Shown: positions 17,615 to 28,005 of the stretch, one piece after another
Layout of the letters: each line of letters begins with the position of its first letter
How positions within the stretch are numbered: the first letter of the stretch is position 1
Origin: Thalassospira tepidiphila MCCC 1A03514
Lineage (GTDB): Bacteria > Pseudomonadota > Alphaproteobacteria > Rhodospirillales > Thalassospiraceae
Direction: 5' to 3'
NCBI RefSeq assembly: GCF_001662875.1
Contig: NZ_JPVZ01000002.1
Span: 62,001-126,000 of the forward strand
DNA length: 64,000 bases
Translations under genes and position numbers: made by a program
The notes under the pieces: model-generated
What the model was told of the DNA's origin: nothing
Databases searched by the model: none
What the model saw: only the letters and a program-made list of their open reading frames with translations

Positions 17615-20059
17615 ATGAGCAGCCAGTCAAACACTCTTGGAACCGCTTTCATGCCCGGCAGTCTCGTGACACTGCTCAAGCGCAGTGGCTTGCGGTTTTG
17701 CGGCCTTGGGCTGGTATTGCTGGCCATAGCCCTGTTCATCATGCTGATTGGTTTTCATCCGGGTGACCCATCGTTTAACCACGCAACCGACCGCACGACG
17801 GTTTTTAATCCGTTGGGGATCGTCGGGGCTTATGGCGCGGATTTGATGCTGCGTACCCTTGGTCTGGCATCCGCACTGATTACCGTTTTGCTTGTCGCAT
17901 GGGGCCTGCGCCTGATTGCAGTCAAACCGTTCCGCTGGATGTGGGCACGTTTCCTTGTTTTACCGCTGGCACTGCTTCTTGTCGCGGTTTCGGCAGCCGC
18001 CATTCAGCCGGGTATGCATTGGCCGCTGACGGTTGGTCTGGGTGGCTTCGCCGGTGACTTGCTGCTGGGCAAGCTTCAGGCCGGTTTTGCGATGATTGGG
18101 GTTCCCGGCGCACGGGCGCTGATCGCATTGGCATCCATGATGCTTGGTCTGGCACTGACGATCTTTTGCATGGCCTATTCGCTGTCTGAATGGGGACGGT
18201 TGGGTACGGCCCTGTCCTTTGCCGGTGGCAAGGTGATTGCGGGCATTCGTGCCATTATTCCGACCGGCAGCAACGATGAGCCGCTTGCCAAGCGTGCCCC
18301 GGGTTCGCGTCAGGAACCGTCGATGGACAAAGGCAAGTCCAAGCTTGGCACGGCCATTTCAACCCGGAAATCCGAACCGGATGTCGACCCGGACGATTAT
18401 GACGGGTTTGACGACGATGACGATCACGAACCGCCGGTTCATATTGTCGCGGCCCCGGCGGCCAAGCTGCAACCCAGCCAGAAGGCTGCAGCGCAGCGTC
18501 AGGCATCGTTTGATCTGGGCTCGGATGAGTATCGTTTCCCGCCGCTTGATTTGCTTGGTGAACCTGATCCGGCAGATGCCAACCAGATCGATCAGGAAGC
18601 CTTGGCGCAGAATGCCCGTTTGCTTGAAACCGTGCTTCAGGACTTTGGCGTAAAGGGCGAGATTGTTCAGGTCCGCCCGGGCCCGGTTGTCACCCTTTAT
18701 GAGCTCGAGCCCGCGGCAGGTGTGAAATCATCGCGCGTGATTGGTTTGGCCGATGATATCGCGCGTTCCATGAGTGCGATTGCCGCCCGTGTTGCCGTGG
18801 TACCCGGACGCAACGTCATCGGGATCGAACTGCCAAACTCGCGCCGCGAAACCGTGCATCTGCATGAAATCCTGGCATCGAGTGACTTTGAAAAGAACAC
18901 CGGCAAACTCAATATGAGCCTTGGCAAGGATATCGGCGGCACGCCGGTGATTGCCGATCTGTCGAAAATGCCGCACTTGCTGATTGCCGGTACCACCGGT
19001 TCGGGTAAATCGGTGGGTGTGAACGCAATGATCCTGTCATTGCTCTATCGCCTGAAGCCCGAAGAATGCCGCTTCATCATGATCGACCCCAAGATGCTGG
19101 AACTGTCGATCTATGACGGCATTCCGCACCTTTTGACGCCGGTTGTGACCGACCCGCACAAGGCAGTTGTTGCCCTGAAATGGGCCGTGCGCGAGATGGA
19201 AGACCGTTATCGCGCCATGAGCCAGGTCGGCGTGCGTAACATTGCGGGCTATAACAAACGCATCAAGGAAGCCGCCGCCAAGGGCGAACAGCTGACCCGA
19301 CGTGTACAGACCGGCTTTGATCCGGAAACCGGCAAACCGATCTTTGAAGATCAGGAACTCCCGATGGAGCCGCTGCCGTTTATCGTCATCATCGTCGACG
19401 AAATGGCCGATTTGATGCTGGTTGCCGGCAAGGATGTTGAGGCATCCATCCAGCGATTGGCACAGATGGCCCGTGCGGCTGGTCTGCACCTGATCATGGC
19501 GACCCAGCGTCCGTCGGTGGACGTGATCACGGGTACGATCAAGGCCAACTTCCCGACGCGTATTTCCTATTCCGTGACATCAAAAATCGACTCGCGCACC
19601 ATTCTGGGTGAAATGGGTGCCGAGCAACTTCTGGGTCAGGGGGATATGCTTTACATGGGTCAGGGCGGCCGTTTGCAGCGTGTCCATGGCCCGTTTGTTT
19701 CCGACGAAGAAGTCGAAAGTATCGTCAAACACCTGCGCGATCAGGGCGACCCGGCCTATCTTGAAACCGTTACCGAAGAACCCGAAGAAGACCCGGTCGC
19801 GGCCTATATGGCCGGTGGCAATGCAGGGGCTGGTGGCGGCGGATCAGATGATGATCTTTATAATCAGGCGGTTGGCATTGTCCTGCGTGAAAAGAAGGCA
19901 TCTACCAGCTTCATCCAGCGCAAACTTTCAATCGGCTATAACCGCGCAGCCCGCATCATTGAGCAGATGGAAGAAAACGGCGTCGTTTCCGCCGCCAACC
20001 ATGTCGGCAAGCGTGAAGTGCTGATGGAAAATATGGACGGCACGCCCTACGAGTACTAG
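17615..20059 (+). CDS. ftsK: DNA translocase FtsK
   Basis: An 814-residue DNA pump anchored at the division septum that moves the terminus region and activates XerCD at dif. Four N-terminal transmembrane helices (roughly residues 27-195) are followed by a short acidic and proline/alanine linker (about 205-310), then the motor: Walker [13 protein letters not shown] near residue 458 and Walker [11 protein letters not shown] near 590. The C-terminal winged-helix gamma domain ([23 protein letters not shown], about 765 onward) recognises KOPS sequences. Length is normal for alphaproteobacterial FtsK. A bidirectional terminator follows. Confidence 0.96.
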   Translation: MSSQSNTLGTAFMPGSLVTLLKRSGLRFCGLGLVLLAIALFIMLIGFHPGDPSFNHATDRTTVFNPLGIVGAYGADLMLRTLGLASALITVLLVAWGLRLIAVKPFRWMWARFLVLPLALLLVAVSAAAIQPGMHWPLTVGLGGFAGDLLLGKLQAGFAMIGVPGARALIALASMMLGLALTIFCMAYSLSEWGRLGTALSFAGGKVIAGIRAIIPTGSNDEPLAKRAPGSRQEPSMDKGKSKLGTAISTRKSEPDVDPDDYDGFDDDDDHEPPVHIVAAPAAKLQPSQKAAAQRQASFDLGSDEYRFPPLDLLGEPDPADANQIDQEALAQNARLLETVLQDFGVKGEIVQVRPGPVVTLYELEPAAGVKSSRVIGLADDIARSMSAIAARVAVVPGRNVIGIELPNSRRETVHLHEILASSDFEKNTGKLNMSLGKDIGGTPVIADLSKMPHLLIAGTTGSGKSVGVNAMILSLLYRLKPEECRFIMIDPKMLELSIYDGIPHLLTPVVTDPHKAVVALKWAVREMEDRYRAMSQVGVRNIAGYNKRIKEAAAKGEQLTRRVQTGFDPETGKPIFEDQELPMEPLPFIVIIVDEMADLMLVAGKDVEASIQRLAQMARAAGLHLIMATQRPSVDVITGTIKANFPTRISYSVTSKIDSRTILGEMGAEQLLGQGDMLYMGQGGRLQRVHGPFVSDEEVESIVKHLRDQGDPAYLETVTEEPEEDPVAAYMAGGNAGAGGGGSDDDLYNQAVGIVLREKKASTSFIQRKLSIGYNRAARIIEQMEENGVVSAANHVGKREVLMENMDGTPYEY

Positions 20060-20085
20060 GGCAGTGCGCTGTAAAACGGGCAAAG

Positions 20086-20117
20086 AAAAAGGCGGGCTGA
20101 AATTCAGCCCGCCTTTT
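20086..20117. terminator. Bidirectional terminator between ftsK and trxA
   Basis: GGCGGGCTGAA and TTCAGCCCGCC form a perfect 11-base-pair stem flanked by five A and four T, between convergent genes. Confidence 0.88.
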
Positions 20118-20138
20118 AATTCATTGATCCGGTGAAGA

Positions 20139-20459
20139 TCAGATCGACTGGTTGATCCAGTCGACAAGGGCGCTTTTCGGAAGTGCGCCGACTTTCATCG
20201 CAGCGACTTCACCACCCTTGAAGATCATCAGGGTCGGGATGCCACGAACACCGTATTTCGCCGGGGTGTTCGGGTTTTCATCGATATTCACCTTGGCGAT
20301 CTTGAGCTTGCCGCCCAGTTCACCAGCGATTTCATCGAGATATGGGGCAATCTGTTTGCACGGACCGCACCACTCAGCCCAGAAATCGACCAAAACCGGG
20401 TCGTTGGAACCCAGAACGTCGGTATCGAACGAACCGTCGGAAACTTTAATCGTGGTCAT
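20139..20459 (-). CDS. trxA: Thioredoxin TrxA
   Basis: A 106-residue thioredoxin, the general cytoplasmic dithiol reductant. It has the complete WCGPCK active site in [14 protein letters not shown], the cis-proline segment [12 protein letters not shown], and normal length. It sits downstream of addA on the same strand, a conserved neighbourhood in alphaproteobacteria, but a strong promoter at 20529-20557 suggests it is mainly transcribed on its own. A long hairpin (20481-20511) lies in the leader. Confidence 0.95.
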   Translation of the reverse strand: MTTIKVSDGSFDTDVLGSNDPVLVDFWAEWCGPCKQIAPYLDEIAGELGGKLKIAKVNIDENPNTPAKYGVRGIPTLMIFKGGEVAAMKVGALPKSALVDWINQSI

Positions 20460-20528
20460 ACTTTCAGATCCTAGTTGTTACGAGGCAAGGCGGGCGAACC
20501 CGCAAACCTCGATCCGCTTTATGAGGCC

Positions 20529-20557
20529 AAGGTAGGCAGCACTGACGCAAACGTCAA
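20529..20557 (-). promoter_or_regulatory. Sigma-70-type promoter of trxA
   Basis: On the minus strand TTGACG (20557-20552) and TACCTT (20534-20529) are separated by exactly 17 bases. It lies 70 bases before the trxA start and downstream of the addA stop. Confidence 0.75.
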
Positions 20558-20621
20558 GCGCATTGGGCGATCCGCGCGAAAGCGATCTTCGTCAAAGCAG
20601 GCGTTCTGCAGAGTCGGTTCC

Positions 20622-23600
20622 CTAACCAAATGTCAGAATGTGATCGGGCAACTCTACCATCCACGGCCCATTGGTCCAGAGAATGAAACACCTGACCTTT
20701 TTGCCCGGATACATTTGCGCCAAGGCCGCGCGATAGATCGACATCTGGCGACGATAGGCACGCGGCGTGTCTTCGACATCGCGGGGCGGCGGACGGTTGG
20801 TTTTGTAATCTACAATCATCACTTCATCATCGCGCACGACAAGCCGGTCAATCTGGGCCGAAACCACATCCCCGCCGACAATACCAACCAACGGCACCTC
20901 GGCCCGCGATCCCGGCGCAAAGACCGGGGCAAAGGCCGGGCTGTCGAAAATACCCAGCGTTTCCTTGGCGATTTCGGCCTGCAGATCGGCATCAAGCGCA
21001 TGGACTGGCTGGGCAAGGAAGCGTTCGGCTGCCTTCTGACGTGCCTGTTCCGGAAGGTCTGGCAGAAGTTCCAAAAGCTTATGGATCAGAAGACCACGTT
21101 TGAAGCTTTGTCCCTGATCGCCACCCAACGGTGATTGAACAGCTGGTTCATCTTCAAGCGGCCGACTGGGAGCCAGTGGCTTTGGCGGGAAGGATTCTTC
21201 TGGCGCAACTGCCCGAATTAATTGGCGTTTTGCAGATTGTTTTGAATCCGAAATATCATCTGAACGGTCCGGTTTGGGCGCTTGACTTTGATCGGTTTCC
21301 CAGACCCAGCCTTCGCCTTCCCATCCTGATCCGGAATAGGTCGAAAGATCAATCTGGGCCGGTTTGGCGTAGCCTTCCATCGCTTGGCTACACAGATTGT
21401 ACCAGCAATGCTCTGGTGCCTTGCGCCGCCCCTGCCAACCACAGATGTAAAGCCGGTCTTCGGCGCGTGTCAGGGCGACATACAGCAGGCGGTTATATTC
21501 CTGATCACGTTTGAGCGCGATGTCATCGCGCAGGCGCGCAACAAGATCGGTTTCAAGCGCCACCCGCGGCAACCAGAACATCAGGTTGCGGTCTTCCTGC
21601 CAGAACAGGTTGGGTGCCTGTGTCGGCACCTGCATGGTATCGGGCAGGAACACAATGGGGGCCTGAAGGCCCTTGGCACCATGCACGGTCATGATGCGGA
21701 CTTCATCACGCCCGCTTTGTTCAAGGTCACGCTTGATCTCGGCATCGCCCGCCATCAGCCAGTGCAGGAAGCCCTGAAGCGTCGGCGCATGATCAGCCTC
21801 ATAGCCCATGGCGAGGTTAAGGAATTCGTCAATCGGATCATTGGCCTCGATCCCCAGACGGCCCACCAGGCGGGCTCGAACACCACGCGCTTCCTCACCA
21901 CGACCGCCCAGCAATTCGGCATAAAGTTCAAACGGGCGTTCGTAATCAACCCGGCCCAGCCACTTGAACAAAAAGGCATAGGCACGCGCAAATGGCGATC
22001 CGTCTTCGACCAACGCCGCCTTTTTACGCAACGCATGCCACAGGGTTCTGGGGCGGTTATGGGCAATTTCAAACAGCTGATCATCATCAAGGCCGATCAA
22101 CGGGCTTTTAAGCACCTCGGCCAGTGTCAGGTCATCTTCGGGCATCAACAGGAACCGCCCGAACGCCACCAGATCCATGACCGCAAGCTGATCGGTGATT
22201 TGCATGCGGTCAACACCGGCGACCGGTACGTTGCGTTCCTTAAGTGCCTTGACGACCTCATCGACAAAGGCGGTACGACGGCGCACAAGGATCATGAAGT
22301 CACCTGCCCGCACCGGACGGCCACGCGACGTCAGGACTTCCTTTTCATCAATCGCATGGCGGATGCGCCCGGCAATGACGCGGGCAAGGCGGATTTCCGG
22401 ATCTTCAAGGCGGACAATGCGGGTCGGCGGCGTCCATGGGTCTTCGGGTGCGCGTTCTTCGGGCTCAACCGCAGGCCAAAGTTCAATCCGCCCGGCCTGC
22501 CCGACACGAAACGGGCTATGGAGCACATCGGCGCCATCATCGCCCACACCCTGCTTGGCGACCGGCCCGGCAAAGACACGATCCACCGTGCCCAGCACCG
22601 CATCGGTAGACCGGAACGAGATGTTCATCGGTACTTCGCGCCAGTCGGCGGCAATTTCACGCGCCCGTTCACGGAAGTAGCGGCGCATTTCAGCAAACTT
22701 TTCCGGATCGGCGCGCTGGAAGCTATAGATCGATTGTTTGGCATCGCCGACGGCAAAGATGGTACGCGGCTTATCGGCATGGCGCCCGGCGTCGATAAAG
22801 AATTCCTCGGCCAGAATACGCACCACTTCCCACTGCTCGGGGTTGGTATCCTGCGCCTCGTCAATCAGGACGTGATCAAGGCCTTCGTCCAGTTTGAACA
22901 ATACCCAACCGGCAATCCCGGCCTGACGTTGCAAAAGCTGCAAACTGGTCAGGATCAGGTCATCATAATCAAGGCGGGCATGCAGGGCCTTTTTGGTGGC
23001 ATAGCGATCAAGCATCGCATTGCCGATGGTGATTAGCGCCGATGTCGCCCCGGCCATTGCGGCGGCCTTGCGTTGTCGGTCGACCTCGACCAGACGCGCG
23101 CATTCCTGTTCAAGTGCATCGGCCCCCATCGGGTGATTTTCGGCGGCATCCTTCGTGATCAGCTTGTCAAAGGGCTTTCCTTTTTCAGTGAAGAACACTC
23201 GGATGTAGTCGTTAAAAACAGCTACTCGATCTTCAACAGTCGTCTTTTCAAGGAATTGAGCAAGTCCGGGCACCCGCTTGAGGTCGCTTTTTTTCCCGGA
23301 CTCAAGAGCTGCAAGACCTCGCAATAAGCCGTCTCGATCAAAAGCATCATCCGAAAGCGCACGACGTAATATCTCCTCGTCATCCAAACCCATAGGCACA
23401 CCAAGTGCTTTATAGACTGCTTGGTGCATTCGGTTGGAGCCGCCATGACTGTGCAACATGCGCTTCAGCCGCCCACGCTCCCGAGCGAGTTCCCGCATCA
23501 AATCGCCGAAGGCACCTTCACCGACTTGAGCCGTCACTATTGCAAGGGATCGAGCAAGCTGATCATCCCTTCCTGTGCGAGCATATGCGAGAACTTCTTC

Positions 23601-24086
23601 CTGTACCGCAGCCATAGTTTCGTCCGCTGTACGGTCATCCATGATTTCAAAATGCGGTGCCAGACCGGCCTCTAGCGGGAAACGGCGCAACAGCGACTGA
23701 CAAAACGCATGGATGGTCTGGATTTTCATTCCGCCCGGCGCATCCAGCACACGGGCAAAAAGCTGGCGCGCACGGATGGTTTCATCGGTACTCGGCGCCA
23801 TACCTGCTAGGTTGGCAAGATCAGCCTGAAGATCGCGATCCTCCATCGTGGCCCACAGACCCAATCGTTCGTTGACACGGTTGGCCATTTCGGCCGCTGC
23901 GGCCTTGGTGAAGGTCAGACAGAGTATACGATGCGGCTCTGTCCCAGAAAGCATCAGGCGCAAGACGCGATCTGACAGCACCTTGGTCTTGCCGGCGCCT
24001 GCCGAAGCCGACACCCAGACCGATGCTGTCGGATCGGATGCATTGCGTTGCAGGACGTTGGGATCGGTTCCGCTCATTTCGGTCAT
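20622..24086 (-). CDS. addA: AddA helicase-nuclease, double-strand-break repair
   Basis: The 1154-residue helicase-nuclease subunit of AddAB, which resects double-strand breaks and loads RecA after Chi recognition. The UvrD/RecB-type Walker A is at residues 26-36 (ASAGAGKTKVL), followed by helicase motifs DEAQDTNPEQW, VGDAKQSIYSFQRADP and MTVHGAKGLQAPIVFLPD. The C-terminal RecB nuclease motif is VMIVDYKTNRPPP near residue 1090. It starts inside the addB stop (ATGA overlap). A stretch from about 23160 to 23645 uses codons rare elsewhere in the gene (CGA, TTA, ATA, GTA, AGG), as if replaced by recombination; the frame stays intact. Confidence 0.95.
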   Translation of the reverse strand: MTEMSGTDPNVLQRNASDPTASVWVSASAGAGKTKVLSDRVLRLMLSGTEPHRILCLTFTKAAAAEMANRVNERLGLWATMEDRDLQADLANLAGMAPSTDETIRARQLFARVLDAPGGMKIQTIHAFCQSLLRRFPLEAGLAPHFEIMDDRTADETMAAVQEEVLAYARTGRDDQLARSLAIVTAQVGEGAFGDLMRELARERGRLKRMLHSHGGSNRMHQAVYKALGVPMGLDDEEILRRALSDDAFDRDGLLRGLAALESGKKSDLKRVPGLAQFLEKTTVEDRVAVFNDYIRVFFTEKGKPFDKLITKDAAENHPMGADALEQECARLVEVDRQRKAAAMAGATSALITIGNAMLDRYATKKALHARLDYDDLILTSLQLLQRQAGIAGWVLFKLDEGLDHVLIDEAQDTNPEQWEVVRILAEEFFIDAGRHADKPRTIFAVGDAKQSIYSFQRADPEKFAEMRRYFRERAREIAADWREVPMNISFRSTDAVLGTVDRVFAGPVAKQGVGDDGADVLHSPFRVGQAGRIELWPAVEPEERAPEDPWTPPTRIVRLEDPEIRLARVIAGRIRHAIDEKEVLTSRGRPVRAGDFMILVRRRTAFVDEVVKALKERNVPVAGVDRMQITDQLAVMDLVAFGRFLLMPEDDLTLAEVLKSPLIGLDDDQLFEIAHNRPRTLWHALRKKAALVEDGSPFARAYAFLFKWLGRVDYERPFELYAELLGGRGEEARGVRARLVGRLGIEANDPIDEFLNLAMGYEADHAPTLQGFLHWLMAGDAEIKRDLEQSGRDEVRIMTVHGAKGLQAPIVFLPDTMQVPTQAPNLFWQEDRNLMFWLPRVALETDLVARLRDDIALKRDQEYNRLLYVALTRAEDRLYICGWQGRRKAPEHCWYNLCSQAMEGYAKPAQIDLSTYSGSGWEGEGWVWETDQSQAPKPDRSDDISDSKQSAKRQLIRAVAPEESFPPKPLAPSRPLEDEPAVQSPLGGDQGQSFKRGLLIHKLLELLPDLPEQARQKAAERFLAQPVHALDADLQAEIAKETLGIFDSPAFAPVFAPGSRAEVPLVGIVGGDVVSAQIDRLVVRDDEVMIVDYKTNRPPPRDVEDTPRAYRRQMSIYRAALAQMYPGKKVRCFILWTNGPWMVELPDHILTFG

Positions 24087-27000
24087 GATTTATCCCCTTC
24101 ACCAACATCCTGTTTTTCTTCGGTGTTAGCGCTATCATCAATATCCTCGCTGCCCATCCATTCACGCAGGCGGGCGAGATGGACATAGTCGGAATATTTC
24201 GGTGCGTGATCAGGATGAGGAACACTGAGATAGGGCGTATCGGGATCGGCAAAGGCCGCAGCAAGCCCATTAACCCCGTCCACCGCCGCGTGTGCCAGTT
24301 CGGCCGGAGTGGTTTTCAAACTCTTGGCGTCCAGTTCTTCAATTTTTCCTGCTGGGTCACCGCCGGAGAGCTTCCAAAATGCCAAACTGGCCGGAGGCCC
24401 CGCAGGCACGTCGCCAAAGCCCCCCTTTTCAGCAATCGCCGCTTCGAGCGGCAATTGAGGGGCAAAACCGCTCACTACATCTTTTTTCGCAGGTACTTGG
24501 CCGGTTTTATAGTCAATGATCGCAATGCCGCCATCGCGCAGTTGATCAATGCGGTCAGCACGGGCATAGACCTGAAAACCGCTGCTGGTATCAAGGGTTC
24601 CGGATTGTTCGGTATAGGATTTACGCACGGCATCGCGGCGCGCTGCTTCGGTCTGGATGAACCATTTGGCGATGCGCTCGAACCGCGGCCACCAGAAGGC
24701 CCAAAGACCGGGGCGTGCCGCAAGCGGCTTGAACACTTCGCGACCAATGATCAGCAATTCATGTTCGCCATCCGGTGGCAAATGTTCGGGATGGCGGGCG
24801 ATGAACTGATCAAGGGCGTCGTGAATCAGGTTGCCGTAATCGGCTGCACCGGGATCTTCGTCGATACCATCGAGCTTGCGCAGGCCAAGGATATGGCGGG
24901 CATAGATCGCATAGGGGTCACGCATCCATGTTTCGATCTGAGTCACCGAAAGGCGATCCGGCCTCGCCGATACAGGCGGTTTGGGTGCGGGGCGTCCGAT
25001 CTTGATCCGCATGCTCGAGGCCGGTTCATCAATAAGATCAGCCAGTGCACGCCACTCGGCCGCATCGGGCTTTTCCATCGAAACGCCCGATTTACGCAGA
25101 ATGTTTTCAATGCGTAACAACCAGCGTGACGGCACGGTTGGCGTGCCCTCGATACGCAATGCACGGGTCATCACCACATCGGGCGAACAAAACAGTTGCT
25201 GAAAATCATGGGCCGATTGCCCAACCCGGTGTTCGGGGGCGGGCAGGCCGAAATTACGCCGCATCGGGCGGCTCATCCACGGATCGGCCCCAGCTTCAGG
25301 TGGCCAGACACCCTCATTCAGCCCACCCAGTATGGTCAGATCGGCCTGCTGCATCTGGGCTTCGACCGTGCCCCAGATAAACAGGCGCGGATGTTTGCCA
25401 TAGCGCGGACGCACCGCGCGATCCGCCATCAGCGCATCGAGAAACGCGCTATACCGATTGCCCGGCATCGGCGCGAAATCTGTCAGCGCATTCAGCAGTT
25501 CATGAACGAAATCCGCCAATGCCTCGCCTGCTTCGCCGCGCCACAGGCGATCCGCACCGGTTTGCGTATCACTGGCTGCCAGCGCCTCAGCCGCCGTAAC
25601 ATGACTGCGCAGCAGATGCACCGGCGCGTGCGTTTTATCGCCAGTCAGATCATCAATCGGATCAAGGCAGGTTTTAATGCGTTCCACCAGATCACTAAGG
25701 CGCGCATGATCATCGCGAATGCGTTCAATGCGGCCCGTCACGTTATCTGATCCGGATGTGCTGAGGCGGGCAACCGTATCCTCGCACCAGCCATCAAGGG
25801 CGGTTTGCAAACCATCCGGCCCCGGACCCGGTCGGGCACCGCGCAGGACTTCCTTTTCAAGCAACCGGGTCAGAACCCGGAAGTTTTCGGGTGAAAGTCC
25901 CGCCGCCGATAACGGATGTTTGAGCAACTCCAGCAACGGAACAGGGGCAAATTCCTCCTGCACGGCACGCACGACAAGGCGCAGATATATTGCCGGTGCC
26001 GTGTCATGAAGCGGGATTCCGGCCGAATCATCAATTTCAACCTCCCACCGGCGCAGTTCGGTGGCCACACGCCGGGCAAGACCGCGATCCGGCGTGACCA
26101 GTGCGCACGTTTTTTCAGGATGCTCCAGGGCGTCGCGCATCATAAGGGCAATGGTGGTTGCCTCTTCACGCGCACCAGAACAATCCACACGCAAAACGCC
26201 ATCCATCACATCCGGGCTAAATCCAGCGATGTGACGCCAGTGATGGGTGGTCTTGGCCGGTCGCAATGCCTCGCGGGCCAGACGGCGGCGCTCAATCGTG
26301 GCATCGCTTTCGGGCTCAATGGCCGGCCAAGGCAGGACACTGTCAGCATGGCGACCAATATGGCCCAACGTCTTGCCCAGAAGATGTTGTGGATGGGCGG
26401 CATCATCGGCAATCGCCGCCCGGTCTTCGTGGCTAAGCCCTGTCATAAGGCCGGGCAAAACCACACGGCCCTGCGGCATTCTAAGCACCGCCGCCATCAA
26501 ATCGCGAAGTGCCGGAAACGGCCCGGTGGATCCGACAATCAGAACCGGTGTTTCGGGCGGGTTTTCTTCCCATAGATCGATCTGCGCGGCAATCAGGGCA
26601 TTGCGCCGCATGGCCCGGTCACTGACATCCTGTGCCGCCAGAATACCCGGCCAGTGAATGGTCAAGATTTGCAGGAATTCAAGGGTGAGCTGCCAGTGTT
26701 CGGCGAATTCTTCGGGGACCAGGCCCTTAAGGTCGTCAAAAGCGCAGTTTTCAGTTTGCACCTGATCAAGAAAGCGTGCGAGTTCGCCGGCAAGACGGGC
26801 GGCCTGATCGGCGGTTGGCTTTTCACCGCGATGATCGGGGCGCCCCATGATCAGCTGGGTGAGCAGCAATTTACGTTGGAGATCGGGGATGGCGGGCGGC
26901 AGATCAAGGGCCGCCTGTTCACCACCCGCACCATAAATCGCCAATTCATCCTCATCCGCCTCGCCCAAGGGACGAATGGTCGGAAGCAGGGTCACCGCGC

Positions 27001-27244
27001 CTTGCGACTGCCGTAAAAAGGCATCGCGCATCACCTTGGCGGATCGGCGATTGGGTACCATCAGGACATAGTCAGGCAGACGATCTGGCTGATCGGCGGT
27101 TTCCGCCATTAGTTGTTTGGCGATCAGATCGGCAAAGGCAACGCCGGGCGGAATGAAAAACAGGTTTGAGGGCGGCGTTGCCTCCCCCGCGAAGGAAGCT
27201 TCGTCATATTCGGGCGCGTCCATGTAATCAAACAGGTCGGCCAT
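24083..27244 (-). CDS. addB: AddB subunit of the AddAB helicase-nuclease
   Basis: A 1053-residue AddB of the alphaproteobacterial type, partner of AddA. The N-terminal half is an inactivated helicase fold that scans for Chi in related enzymes, and the C-terminal half has the RecB-like nuclease: ADYGNLIHDALDQFIARHPE and IAIIDYKTGQVPAKKD. ATG at 27244 was chosen over the adjacent TTG; its A is also the last base of the murU stop (TGATG), so translation is coupled. The stop overlaps addA. Alphaproteobacterial AddB lacks the cysteines of the Fe-S cluster seen in Bacillus AddB, as far as I can judge here. Confidence 0.93.
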   Translation of the reverse strand: MADLFDYMDAPEYDEASFAGEATPPSNLFFIPPGVAFADLIAKQLMAETADQPDRLPDYVLMVPNRRSAKVMRDAFLRQSQGAVTLLPTIRPLGEADEDELAIYGAGGEQAALDLPPAIPDLQRKLLLTQLIMGRPDHRGEKPTADQAARLAGELARFLDQVQTENCAFDDLKGLVPEEFAEHWQLTLEFLQILTIHWPGILAAQDVSDRAMRRNALIAAQIDLWEENPPETPVLIVGSTGPFPALRDLMAAVLRMPQGRVVLPGLMTGLSHEDRAAIADDAAHPQHLLGKTLGHIGRHADSVLPWPAIEPESDATIERRRLAREALRPAKTTHHWRHIAGFSPDVMDGVLRVDCSGAREEATTIALMMRDALEHPEKTCALVTPDRGLARRVATELRRWEVEIDDSAGIPLHDTAPAIYLRLVVRAVQEEFAPVPLLELLKHPLSAAGLSPENFRVLTRLLEKEVLRGARPGPGPDGLQTALDGWCEDTVARLSTSGSDNVTGRIERIRDDHARLSDLVERIKTCLDPIDDLTGDKTHAPVHLLRSHVTAAEALAASDTQTGADRLWRGEAGEALADFVHELLNALTDFAPMPGNRYSAFLDALMADRAVRPRYGKHPRLFIWGTVEAQMQQADLTILGGLNEGVWPPEAGADPWMSRPMRRNFGLPAPEHRVGQSAHDFQQLFCSPDVVMTRALRIEGTPTVPSRWLLRIENILRKSGVSMEKPDAAEWRALADLIDEPASSMRIKIGRPAPKPPVSARPDRLSVTQIETWMRDPYAIYARHILGLRKLDGIDEDPGAADYGNLIHDALDQFIARHPEHLPPDGEHELLIIGREVFKPLAARPGLWAFWWPRFERIAKWFIQTEAARRDAVRKSYTEQSGTLDTSSGFQVYARADRIDQLRDGGIAIIDYKTGQVPAKKDVVSGFAPQLPLEAAIAEKGGFGDVPAGPPASLAFWKLSGGDPAGKIEELDAKSLKTTPAELAHAAVDGVNGLAAAFADPDTPYLSVPHPDHAPKYSDYVHLARLREWMGSEDIDDSANTEEKQDVGEGDKS

Positions 27245-28005
27245 CAAACTCCCCCGGATGCTTCTTTCTTGGCGCGCTCAACCTCAAGCGCCTGTGCGAT
27301 GACTGGTTCGGATTCCTTGAGCGCCTCTGGCGTGCCGATATGGAAATATCCGCCATCATGTACCAGACCATAACACCGTCCAGCCGCAAGCGCCTTGTCA
27401 TAAACGACATTCAGTGACCAGGCACCATCGGGAGTGTCTTCAAACAGATGCGGTGCGAGAACCTGCACACCGGTAAAGAAATAAGGGGCAGACGGCGCAT
27501 CAACCCGCCGTTTTAGCCGCCCATCCACTTGCCAGAAGAAATCCCCTGCCCCGTCATAGCCATAACCATCTGCCACCGGATAGAGGGCCAGAAGTGCATC
27601 CATGTGATCGGGGTCAAAAGCATTGAACAGGCGATCAAACAGTGGCTCCGCCCCCTCGGTCCAGAAGACATCGGCATTGGCAATCAGGACCGCGTCATCA
27701 TCAAGTTTCGAAAGGGCATTTTTCACCCCGCCGCCGGTTTCAAGCAGGTCTTCCTCAGGCGAGGTCACAATGGCGGGTGCAGTTCTGGTGGCGACATGAT
27801 CAATGATCTGTTGCCCAAGATAGTGCGAATTGACCACCGCCTGCCTGACACCGGCGTTTGCGAGTTTATCAAGCACATGATCAAGCATCGGTTTACCCGC
27901 GACCGATATCAGCGGCTTTGGCATGGTATCGGTGATCGGGCGCATGCGTTTGCCAAGGCCAGCCGCCAGAACCATGGCCTGTGCCTTTGCGTTTGGTGCG
28001 CTCAT
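27244..28005 (-). CDS. murU: N-acetylmuramate 1-phosphate uridylyltransferase MurU
   Basis: A 253-residue sugar nucleotidyltransferase. With AmgK it forms the recycling route from N-acetylmuramic acid to UDP-MurNAc, bypassing de novo synthesis and fosfomycin. The N-terminal signature is AMVLAAGLGKRMRPITDTMPKPLISVAGKPMLDH, then NSHYLGQQI and LIANADVFWTEG for metal binding. ATG at 28005 overlaps the amgK stop by 4 bases (ATGA). The adjoining amgK strongly supports MurU over other nucleotidyltransferases of this fold. Confidence 0.9.
   Translation of the reverse strand: MSAPNAKAQAMVLAAGLGKRMRPITDTMPKPLISVAGKPMLDHVLDKLANAGVRQAVVNSHYLGQQIIDHVATRTAPAIVTSPEEDLLETGGGVKNALSKLDDDAVLIANADVFWTEGAEPLFDRLFNAFDPDHMDALLALYPVADGYGYDGAGDFFWQVDGRLKRRVDAPSAPYFFTGVQVLAPHLFEDTPDGAWSLNVVYDKALAAGRCYGLVHDGGYFHIGTPEALKESEPVIAQALEVERAKKEASGGV

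Noticed and set aside
20475-21134. Plus-strand frame reaching from the trxA leader into addA
   Set aside because: Its first part lies over the trxA promoter and its rest is antisense to the AddA nuclease domain.
21384-23036. 550-codon plus-strand frame opposite addA
   Set aside because: The minus strand encodes canonical AddA helicase motifs throughout; the plus frame has no ribosome site or recognisable domain.
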